DNA of 64,000 bases from Rhyzopertha dominica (lineage: Eukaryota > Arthropoda > Insecta > Coleoptera > Bostrichidae). Position 1 is the first letter of the stretch, and the number at the start of each line of letters is the position of its first letter. A program made the position numbers and the translations under genes. This document shows, piece by piece, positions 55,556-64,000 of the stretch. The notes under the pieces were generated by a model. It was not told where the DNA came from, ran no database searches, and worked only from the letters and a program-made list of their open reading frames with translations. The stretch is taken from positions 7,936,001 to 8,000,000 of the forward strand of contig QCXZ01000001.1 in assembly GCA_025024175.1 (NCBI GenBank). Reading direction: 5' to 3'.

Positions 55556-56900
55556 TTATCCTACATATTTATCTCTCACTCTCGCTATTATGTCAACAAA
55601 TACTGCTGTTCTTAAAAATGATTCAAATAAAATTATCGCGCATTTACAATGGGGGAAAAAACAAACAAGTGGAATATCAAAGAAATCTGATACTCTCGAT
55701 TTAAAAAAGTCTCTGCTCTCCTGCCGATACGATCGAAAACTGTTTTGCGTCAGCAACAAAAGAAACACTTTCTGTTTTAGCTAATTATCGTGTATCTGGA
55801 ACGAAATAAAGATAAACCGCAATTAGTCTGTGATAACGAATCGCCAGAATTTTTTAACAACGATACCCGGCTGGACACCGATAGCAACAGAAGTATGTCA
55901 TTACGATAAACAACTGAGCGATATAACACGTACCTCTAATGGCACGTACTTGTTTGGTTATCGACGCGCATGCAACTGCGACAAGAAATGGAAATTTCAA
56001 GTTATGAAAATTGCTTTGTTGTTGCCACAGCGTTGAGCAACAAAGTTGCACATCGAAGAAACATAGGTGTGAGGCAGCAAAAAAGCCGACATGCTTCTAG
56101 ATAACGACATTAGGTTAAGAATCTATTAGCCTATTAGTCGAATCAAATTTAATGGTAAACATGAAACCAGGAGAAACTGGAATGATTTGACTTATACAGT
56201 TAACCCCTTGACAGTCGATGTTAATGTATACATTTTCTTCCAAAGCTAATTCTGTGCCACGATTTCTGATGGCATCGTAAAGAGGTCGTGCCTTGTACAG
56301 AATACAGATAATTATCTGGAACCTCCAAATTGTTAACACAATCCAAAGTTCGCAGTTGAAAAATTCTGATTCTAGAAGGCACTATCCTAAAAATAATCGA
56401 ACTTTTGCAAATTTTAGACTACTGATCGCAATGTGCAATCTAAATAGCGTTGATTGACATATATAAGAATACCTCAATCAACGCAAATATGCTTTTTAGT
56501 TCCGCTGCATTTGTTGCTTTGAAATGAACTTTTTTTGGTGGGAATAAATGTTAGTTAAATTTGTCATTTTGCAAACTCTACATCATTTATATATTTGTGA
56601 ATATGTTCTAAAGGGCTTAGTAAATGAAGCTCATCATTTGTTTGGTCTAAATCATTCCAGACTATCTCAGGATTTTGTATATCACCACCATATGCCATCC
56701 GTTTTAGTTATAATATCCTGGAACTTAGGCCGATTTACTGAACCTATATGTAAAGGCAAAGGAAAATTATCTTCATCGTCCAAACGAGAAACTGGGAAAT
56801 CGCTTTCCTTGTCTCCAGTTTTCCATCAATTCCAATAAAATTGCTGCATCCGCCGAATTTTCTGGATCATATTTTCTTTCGTATCTTCTATCTAAAATAA
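55556..56900 (-). pseudogene. piggyBac-type transposase remnant
   Basis: From right to left on the minus strand: KYDPENSADAAILLELMEN, then PEIVWNDLDQTNDELHLLSP, then FKATNAAELKSIFALIEVF (block 'xTxxEIxxFiGixl'), then LRTLDCVNNLEVPDN and LYKARPLYDAIRNRGTELAL followed by EENVYINID (block 'KIRPLxdxlxxxfxxxxxPxexxsvDE', with the first catalytic Asp). Below 56115 frames are broken but RVSDFFDIPLV and CAIILFESFL fit the later 'V..WyDNKxVxLxSN' region. Six or more shifts and stops make it dead. TTAA-flanked ends were not found. Length fits a ~1.7-kb gene. Confidence 0.8.
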
Positions 56901-57089
56901 AACAATAATTATTATTTTGGCATTTGCGTGATTTCAGTCAAAACTGCTTTGACTAATTGGGTATTATCACTTTTTTTGAAAATTACGTAAAATGAATCTT
57001 GAAGTGCATATATATCGTACGCTATGTTAAAAAAAAACAAGAAAAATGTTTGTAGGTAGAGAATTTCAGGTCTGAAATTCGAATCTTAG

Positions 57090-58109
57090 GAGTCACCGCC
57101 AAAACGCTTCTATCCAAGGTTATTCAACTCGTGACGTCAAGTGTCATGGAAACATTACCGAGGAGCGTGCTGTTTAATGGTGTAGTATCAGTCTTGTATT
57201 GGAAAAGCTTTTGTGTAATGTTTATTGAAAAGACGGTGTAAGAGGTGGCACCAAAAAGGGATTTGTGTAGTTTTACAAGCATCTATTATGTATGGAAAAC
57301 AAAACAAGTAACAAAACAAGTGTTGTTTTGTACATGGTTATAAAAGTACTTCAGTCAGTACAGCTAACAAAATTTCTGTTACCGTTCCTTGAGATTATCG
57401 TCGTATGAAAAAGTTGTTTCAGGCCCCTAGACGTGATATGCCGAAATCGCAAAGTTTGTTTTTCTATTATGAAGATCATCTTAATTCTTACTGTAAGTTT
57501 TATTATTCTTTTATAAGTGTTTACCATTCAGTTTCCATTTTGTTATAGCTTGAAGAGGATATGAAANATTGTATGCGTTTTAAGTTAATAGGGGGAAATG
57601 TTATAATAAAAAAGGACATTGTTCCCCATATATTTGACTGTTAGCCAGACCGGAAACGAGCCGCACGAGCCCCGAAAATAAATGGCAATATATATTAATA
57701 GTACGTTTGGTAAATTTAGGGTACATTTTTGATTTTTACATTTTTATGTTTACAAATAGTATGTTTCCAATAGCCCACTGTGATCAAATTATCAATGCTA
57801 CGTTAATTTGATAAAAAAAAGTTCACTTATGCTGTTGCTTTTACGTTCCTCATGTCCGCCGCGTTGAACCGGTCGTCGCTGTACACAAATTCCATAACAA
57901 TGTAAATACCTTCAGAAGTCATAACTCATAAGTATTTCATTTTTTCTTGGCGTATTTTAATTCGCTTGTCACAAAATAAACGCAAACAACAAACTGATAA
58001 ATTGACGGGCTTAGGCAGACGCGTGACGCGCTGACCCCAGATGTAAACAAGCGACCATTTACAAGACACCTGACGTCACGGCCAATATGTTGGCGTTTCG
58101 GCGGTCCCT
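57090..58109 (+). mobile_element. THAP-carrying DNA transposon derivative, Kolobok-like
   Basis: The ends share an inverted repeat: left GAGTCACCGCCAAAACGC followed after some 25 bp by GTGACGTCAAGTGTC; right, reverse complemented, AGGGACCGCCGAAACGCC followed by GTGACGTCAGGTGTC. The right end is flanked by TTAA (58110-58113) and the left by TTAG (57086-57089), so a TTAA target duplication with one change is likely. TTAA duplication and an N-terminal THAP domain together point to the Kolobok superfamily. At 1.02 kb the element retains only the THAP part and lacks the transposase core. Confidence 0.6.
57322..57681 (+). pseudogene. Degenerate THAP domain in two exon-like blocks
   Basis: The first block (57322-57491) reads CFVHGYKSTSVSTANKISV, a stop in TVP-stop-DYRR, then MKKLFQAPRRDMPKSQSLFF and YYEDHLN. 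The second block (57549-57681) reads LEEDMK, MRFKLIGGNVIIKKDIVPHI and FDC. This is the THAP C2CH fold (C-x2-4-C, the P-x-x-x-xxRxxW/F block, CEDHF, then LK...AVPTIF-like end). Two zinc ligands look replaced by Tyr (G-Y-K for G-C-K and YEDHL for CEDHF). Between the blocks, GTAAGT...TTATAG looks like an intron, but the phase does not fit, as expected for a pseudogene. One N at 57567. Confidence 0.75.
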
Positions 58110-58114
58110 TTAAA

Positions 58115-58915
58115 TATTAACATTTTTAATATTAAAAATGCACCTTACGATCCATTTTTTATAAGCTGTCACAGCTGTTTGTGAATTAGATGCTACCTAT
58201 TAATATGCAGTTTAATAAAATATAAATTCATGGCAAATACCTAATTGTGGATAATTATGCCGCCTATATAACAGAGCCATTTTGTTTTAGCTTGATAAAT
58301 AATTTGGAGACAATACACATGTATATGTTTTATTTTGAACTGTATGTGTAAGATTATACAATAACATCTAAATTTAGTCATACAAGCTGTTCGATGATAC
58401 AAGATTTGTTATGACTTACTTCGAGCACCGTGCATGTTGGGGAAAACAGTTAGTTCAAATTGTTGTAGCATGACAAGGATCGTGTGGATTATTATGCTCT
58501 ATTCGTCTAAAGGTCGTGGAATACGTTTCTGACACAATAAAAAAAATGGTGCATAATTATGCTTATGAGGTCTGAAAGGGTTAAAAAAATAGTAATATTA
58601 ATATATTTGTTGGTATATTAATACAGAGTATTTTACACAGGTCAAAGTACCGAATAATGTATATGAGAACACTTACGAGAAGTGGAGTATGAATTCATCC
58701 ACGCTATAGAAGGCATGCTCAACTAATAATCGAATTTCTTTACATTGGGTGGTAAACGATTATACAATTGAATACAGAAATAGTCAGTTCTGTTTCTAGT
58801 GCGGGTCAGCCTTAGAATACCTTAGATACCTAGTGGAGTAAGTGTGATCAAAAGAATTATACTCCTGTTTATTTTGATGAGTGAAAAGAAGGACATTGCA
58901 TAATACAAATGCAAG
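58115..58915. other. Unassigned stretch
   Basis: No frame or repeat recognised between the Kolobok-like element and the next LINE. Confidence 0.3.
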
Positions 58916-58921
58916 GTACTG

Positions 58922-59831
58922 TCAAAATTTTGAACGTTCGGAACACATTTTTACAGTCACTTCGATACGCGCAGCCTGAGAGAATCCTGATGCATTTCCT
59001 TTGAACTTAAAGACCTTAGCAGTATGGACAGAGTGTCCCCATGTCAGAATTGCATAGGAGATTACACTATGAAGTATAGTGTGATAAGCAGCTAACAATG
59101 TTGGAGTTGAGACATTATACACCAATCGTCTAAACAAGTATAGTTGTTTTGAAAGTTTAGTTGTTATATAGTCGCCGGCATGAGCTTCCCAAGTGAGTCC
59201 GGAGTTAAGAAATACACCTAACAGCTTCACTGGCTTATAAGTAGCTGCACATTTACTCAGCAAAAATACGATTTCTTGCGTTTTATCATTATTAATTGTT
59301 AATTTGATAAACCAGTTATTTATTCGAATCTGGACCCCTATACTACTTAGATACAAAGATGCTCCATTATCATACAGTGTAGTATCATCCGCGAACAATA
59401 TAAAATTAGTCCCAGTTAGTGAGAGTGGTAGTTCATTAATGAAGATTACAAACAACGTTGGTCCCGGGACCGAACCTTGATTTCTAAGCTCATGGTCTTT
59501 GTTTGATTGGCGACAACAAATTGATATCTATGCTTTAAGTATGAAGCCACACTATCGTCAATAAAGCCATATAATTTCAGTTTCTTTAGTGATATACAGT
59601 GTGTTACACAGTGAAATGGTTTTGACAAATCTAGACAGGAAATTACTGAATGGCAGATTCTTTCACTAAGGTAGGTTAGTGCTAAAGTGGTTGATCGATT
59701 ACTACTAAATCCGAACTGGTATTATGAATATAATTCATTGTGAACATGTATGATATTTTTAATGGGTTTTACAGGCTTACATACATGTTCATAAGAACTC
59801 AATTCAGGCAGTAATTAACTTTCACTGTATA
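58922..59831 (-). pseudogene. LINE reverse transcriptase, 3' part (left of nested mariner)
   Basis: Minus strand, right to left: YQFGFSSNRSTTLALTYLSE, then SCLDLSKPFHCVTHCISLKK (motif A with FH for FD), then SYLKHRYQFVV, then FVIFINELPLSLTGTNFILF followed by ADDTTLY (motif C with FADD intact), NWFIKLTINNDKTQEIVF, KLLGVFLNSGLTWEAH and AYHTILHSVISYAILTWGHS. The order matches jockey-type RT blocks. One frame change falls near 59450. The element's 5' part lies on the far side of the mariner at 62418-62560. Confidence 0.85.
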
Positions 59832-62417
59832 CAGGGTGAGTCAGTTTTCTGTAGACAAACTTTAACAGAAGATAGAACACATGTTTTTAAAAAGAAAAGT
59901 TCCTATAAACATATGTCGTAGAAGGCTTCGTTTCTGAGATACAGGGTGTTGAAAATAATTTCTTTTTCTCGAATTTTCATTATAACTTATAAACGAATGC
60001 TAAGATTTTTTTCATGTTTGGGGGATATTGCTTATTAATTAAGGCGCATAAAACAAGCGATAATAATGTTCAAAAATTTGCACAGTGGCGGAGTGGAGGG
60101 GGTGCTCAATCCCTTTCTTAAACAGAACTTCTACGCCAATGACTATTTGTAAGAAAAACTGTTATTTTCATTATCTACATACATTTTAACAAAAGTAATG
60201 TCCCTTCTTCTGTTTCGAAAATCCTATGCATTTCCGAGTTATTTTGATGTGTTAGAGTTTGATGTATTAAACTAAGTAATTTATTTATTATCAATTACCG
60301 GCTAAATATTTAATTTTTTCGACGAAACCTACCCAAATATGGTATGTTAAGGGTTCAAAAAGCCGAAATCTCTTATTCTTTATCTCTTTCCAATAGAATC
60401 AAAATAAGTGTTTGTTATATCAAGCGTTACTCAAATACAAGAGTTTTATAAGTCTAAACGTGTACACTAATTTTAACATTCCTTATTTATTTTGTTCCGT
60501 GTAAATACTAATGTATCGCAATAAAATTTAAAAATAAATTGAATGAATTTTGATGTTAATCTTTATGAAGAAAATTATTGAATTTATAACAATACATATT
60601 TAATTTACAATTGTACAATAATGATTTATAAATAACAATTACAACAATTAATAACAATAATACTAGTATACTAAAATTAGACACTTTGTTCAAAATGTAA
60701 ACTGTTCTTTTCAATACACATTTCACAGCGACGTACAATAGAACGTCTTAAGTTAACTAAATGATGCACCCTTATTTCATTGCAAGCATCTCTGATGCGA
60801 TTGTGAAGTTCATCAAGTGTATTAACCGGAGTGGTATACACTTTTTCCTTAATAAATCCCCACACAAAAAAGTCAAGTGGCGTTAAGTGCCATAATGGGC
60901 CGGGCACCCATCAAGCTGAATCCAAGACTGTCCTCTTAAATTCAAGGGAATGTCTTCCCACATATTAGCATGCTCTTCTTCAAAGAATTGTAGAAAATTT
61001 TCTGAATTTACACGTTGCGGCAAGAAATAAGGTCCAAACACGTGGTTGCCGTAAATTCCAATCCAGACATTTGTACTAAATTCATGTTGAAAACTTCTTG
61101 GTCGAATGGCATGTGGTTGTGAAAATTTACTATACCACGACGAGTAAAACATGATTCATCAGTCCACAGTATGTTGAATAAGAAATCTATTATTTTGAAT
61201 GGAGTTAAGCACCCACCTACAATAATTTAATCTTCGTTCGGCGTCACCTGGACATAAACCTTGGACAGGTTGAAAATGATATGGGCGTCTGTGATCCCGT
61301 TTTAAAACCTGGCAAATTTTACTTTGGGAAATACCAAGAGCAACAGCAGTACGTCGAGTACTTGTCGTTGGATTCCTATTAAATTCACGTAATATAGCCT
61401 CTCCAATTCTGTCTCGTCCACGGTTGTTCTGTCGGTCACCATGTATTGTCTTTTCTAAACCCTGGTCAGCAAATCGACGGTGCATACTAACAAAAACGGA
61501 ATGGTGAGGTTGCCGGTTATTTGGAAATCTTCTTCGATACTCCCTAGCTGCATACCTTGAATTCCCATTTGCAAACCCATAAATAAAATGAATGTCGGCT
61601 TGTTCGCTATTTGTAAATGTAAACGGCATCTTACACTAATCAGAAGCTGGCAAATCAAATAAAATAACTTTTAAACCTAAAAAAAAAATTAATAACAGTG
61701 AAAATATTCAAGATGAAGCGATAGTGTTTGTAGATAAAGAAGTCAAACTGTCGTTGCAAAATATGACATGTAATACTTATTGTTTTCCAAGGAGTATCAT
61801 ACTTTGTTGCAATTTGAGTATGCCTTGATATAACAAATATTTATTTTGACTACATTGGAAAGTGATAAAGAATAAGAGATTTCGGCTTTTTAGAATCCTT
61901 AACACACCATATTTGGGTAGTTTTCGTCGAAGAATTAAATATTTAGCCGATAATTGATAATAAATAAATTACTTAATTTAATGCGTCAAACTCTAACACA
62001 TCAAAATAACTCGGAAATGCATAGGATTTTCGAAACAGAAGAAGGGACATTACTTTTGTTAAAATGTATGTAGATAATGAAAATAACAGTTTTTCTTACA
62101 AATAGTCATTGGCGTAGAAGTTCTGTTTAAGAAAGGGGTTGAGCACCCCCTCCATCTCCGCCACTGTGCAAATTTTTGAACATTATTATCGCTTGTTTTA
62201 TGCGCCTTAATTAATAAGCATTATTCCCCAAACATGAAAAAAATCTTAGCATTCGTTTATAAGTTATAATGAAAATTCGAGAAAAAGAAATTATTTTCAA
62301 CACCCTGTATCTCAGAAACGAAGCCTTCTACGACATATGTTTATAGGAACTTTTCTTTTTAAAAACATGTGTTCTATCTTCTGTTAAAGTTTGTCTACAA
62401 AAAACTGACTCACCCTG
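59832..62417 (-). mobile_element. Mariner-like element with ~608-bp terminal inverted repeats
   Basis: Begins CAGGGTGAGTCAGTTTTCTG and ends CTGACTCACCCTG, flanked by TA (59830-59831 and 62418-62419). The inverted repeats run from 59832 to about 60440 and from about 61810 to 62417, nearly identical throughout with scattered single changes. Total 2586 bp, of which almost half is repeat; ordinary mariners have 20-30-bp ends and are about 1.3 kb. The centre holds a broken transposase on the minus strand. Inserted in a LINE reverse transcriptase. The arms would let a transcript form a very long hairpin. Confidence 0.9.
60677..61629 (-). pseudogene. Broken mariner transposase (DUF4817 type)
   Basis: From the ATG at 61629: MPFTFTNSEQADIHFIYG, then REYRRRFPNNRQPHHSVF and RRPYHFQPVQG, the HTH region. 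The frame shifts near 61165, where TDESCFTRRGI carries the first Asp, and again near 61110, giving IRPRSFQHEFSTNVWIGIYG, and WIQLDGCPAHYG with the second Asp. Then comes a deletion of roughly 30 codons that joins HYG to LTPLDFFVWGF, removing the RWIG...PPRSPD segment with the third catalytic Asp. The C terminus (RRCEMCIEKNSLHFEQSV) is intact. The deletion makes this copy catalytically dead whatever the shifts. Confidence 0.9.
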
Positions 62418-62560
62418 TATAATAATAATTCATTGTGTTCAAAGAATTTATCAATTCGGTTTTTTGACAGGTGTTCAAATATTATGCTTATAGTAGGAAC
62501 TAAAGAAATGGGCCGGTAGTGCTTCCTTAGTTTTAATAGTCTTCAAAACTGCACAGTCAA
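62418..62560 (-). pseudogene. LINE reverse transcriptase, 5' part (right of nested mariner)
   Basis: Reads, with a shift, HFFSSYYKHNI or in the second frame PISLVPTISIIFEHLSKNRI, then DKFFEHNELL. 'PISLxPxxSxIFExLxxxRI...F' is the RT block preceding the QFGF block found on the other side of the mariner. Together with 58922-59831 it shows one LINE split by the mariner. About 100 bp with a second HNELYS-like stretch on the left side of the mariner suggests a small extra rearrangement at the junction. Confidence 0.7.
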
Positions 62561-62749
62561 TGATATATTATTGAATTGGTACCTATATTGTCGGTCACGG
62601 TAACAAATCAGCATAAAATTTATAAATAGACTTATTTCGTTTTTCTTTTAATGCAAAGTTATATTACATCAACGCAGATGTCGTCATGCTTGAGTTATAC
62701 ACGTGTACTTTGACAGCTTCGTATCGTGTCAACTTGTATTCAATTCTGG

Positions 62750-62945
62750 AGTTCCTTAAGTCTCTAACTTATTGCTACTTTTTATTTAATATATGTACTA
62801 ATGACATTTTAAATGCCATCACCTACCGGTCTTGGCGTTCGTAGATGATATTCAATTTTTTCATCGATTAGGCTGCTTCTTGCGTGGATCTGTTGCAGAA
62901 CAGTATGAACTCGATAACCGATATTTGGAAATGATTTGATATTTT
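62750..62945 (+). pseudogene. LINE reverse transcriptase scrap (motif C region)
   Basis: Reads YFLFNICTNDILNAI, then FVDDIQFFHRLGCFLRGSVA and EQYELDNRYLEM, matching 'LLFNIyINDI...FADDxKxxrxIxs..Dc..LQxdLdxIxxW' with FVDD at the catalytic box. Opposite orientation to the neighbouring LINE, so it is another copy. The 3' half is not recovered. Confidence 0.6.
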
Positions 62946-62949
62946 TTTT

Positions 62950-64000
62950 TCTGTTTTGATAACAAAATTTTTGTGCAAAAACCTGTGATGGCTATAACTC
63001 TTTGGGTTTGTCGCGGTTTTTTCTTCTAGAGCATAAGTATTTTGACCGAGTGAATAGCGATTACGGCTTAACTTTCAACGATCCTTATCTTTCAATTTTT
63101 CCGCTGATAAGAGAGATCGATTTCCGACACATCCGTTGTAGTAATCACTTGATTAAACGGATATTTTAAAACACCTATACAACCTTCTTCCGCCCGTGTT
63201 ATCTACTACAGGTACTCAACTCTCACCTTTTATATAACATTTTCTGACACATTTTACAACTAGGCAATTTACAACGCCGGATACAGCCGGTTATGAATGA
63301 AATTCCTCTCCAGTTTATCAGATTATTTGTTTGCGCCAATTCATGTAACGTTCACATGATTCGACGGACAACTGTCATATCATTTGGGTACGCAAGTTAT
63401 TAGTTTGATGAGCGCGCAGGTATAAGTTATCAAGGTGATCTCTTGTCGGGAATACGATTATGCATTTTCCAAAGTTCAATAAAAAAATGATTCACGATTT
63501 TAGGCTAATACGTGAGATTAGATGCCGGGATAGCTTAGCTGAACCGAACAACAATAATAATAAACAGTCGATGGAATCATGCACTTATGTTATCTTGTGA
63601 TAGAGAGATGTGATACAGGGCAAAATGTAGTACCTTCATCATCGCTATATTAGTTCACGAACGCTCTCTCTGATTGGAATCAGAAGAATGGTGATCTGAA
63701 AACATTTGTAGATATTACTACACTTCGTTGCCCTATCGTTCACAGATTACAAGATACTGAAATGGTATTGTGGGTTTCATCGTAATCTAAATTTAAATTG
63801 AGATGTAATTAACATGACTAGGCGTTTTTTAGAATAGAATCCCTGTAATATTTGGAGCTTAACTTGAAATTGACGCACTAATTTTCCATCTGAGTCTTGA
63901 GAGCCTCGAACTGTGTACCATCTGCAGCCATTACGTCACACTGTTCGCCAAACAATATGAACGAAACCTTACGGGGTAGCATGGAATTTGTTAAAGAACT
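62950..64000. other. Unassigned stretch at the end of the window
   Basis: The first part could be the eroded 3' half of the preceding LINE (a frame reads HKYFDRVNSDYGLTFNDPYL without a clear match). Nothing recognisable afterwards. GATAA words occur (CTGATAAGAG near 63103, TTATCAGATT near 63316) without an island-like composition. Confidence 0.3.

Noticed and set aside
1..64000. tRNA, rRNA and CRISPR arrays
   Set aside because: Looked for B-box-like GGTTCGAATCC words with cloverleaf potential, long conserved rRNA text and evenly spaced short repeats; none found. The only regular repeat is the ~297-bp tandem array.

Overview
The window looks like non-coding DNA of an insect nuclear genome, probably inside a very long intron or a gene desert. 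It is AT-rich, has scattered single Ns, no prokaryote-style gene packing and no complete host gene that I can defend. What can be read as protein is almost all decayed transposon: Tc1/mariner-type DDE elements (several lineages), PIF/Harbinger, piggyBac, hAT, a THAP-domain element of Kolobok type, Penelope-like elements (PLEs) with reverse transcriptase and GIY-YIG pieces, many non-LTR (LINE) reverse transcriptase fragments, and a solo LTR. This mix is typical of insects; a beetle or similar species is plausible but cannot be decided from sequence alone.

Layout. 1-13 kb: DDE transposase remnants, a PLE remnant flanked by an inverted repeat (4.25-4.88 kb), a partial LTR (6.6-7.2 kb), a fold-back element (7.34-7.65 kb) and a LINE scrap (12.1-12.45 kb). 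14.8-20 kb: a nearly intact mariner (14837-16241), a hAT remnant, a mariner remnant and the first recursive-splice-like site (19759/19760). 20-30 kb: a GC-rich island with an unexplained 123-codon ORF, a solo LTR with a 4-bp target duplication (25322-26343), a Harbinger derivative (26729-27812), a LINE and a MITE. 30-42 kb: LINE scraps, a fragment of a recurrent transposon-associated protein, a four-copy ~297-bp tandem repeat (37.7-38.85 kb), and a LINE interrupted by a 345-bp MITE. 42-52 kb: a strongly GC-rich island rich in GATAA/TTATC words, a DDE element, the second recursive-splice-like site (45676/45677), a two-copy dispersed repeat and a PLE reverse transcriptase. 52-64 kb: piggyBac and THAP/Kolobok-like elements, and a mariner with ~608-bp terminal inverted repeats nested inside a LINE.

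Two signals are not explained by transposons. (1) Two plus-strand sites, 25.9 kb apart, have a pyrimidine tract and CAG joined directly to a GTRAGT donor (zero-length exon). This is the form of recursive-splicing ratchet points and suggests that the window is the inside of a large plus-strand intron. (2) About a dozen GC-rich islands stand out from the AT-rich background and repeatedly contain GATAA/TTATC words, most densely at 2.9-3.1 kb and 42.4-42.6 kb. Together they suggest a long intron of a regulated, perhaps developmental, gene with multiple enhancers, invaded by transposons. The gene itself lies outside the window.
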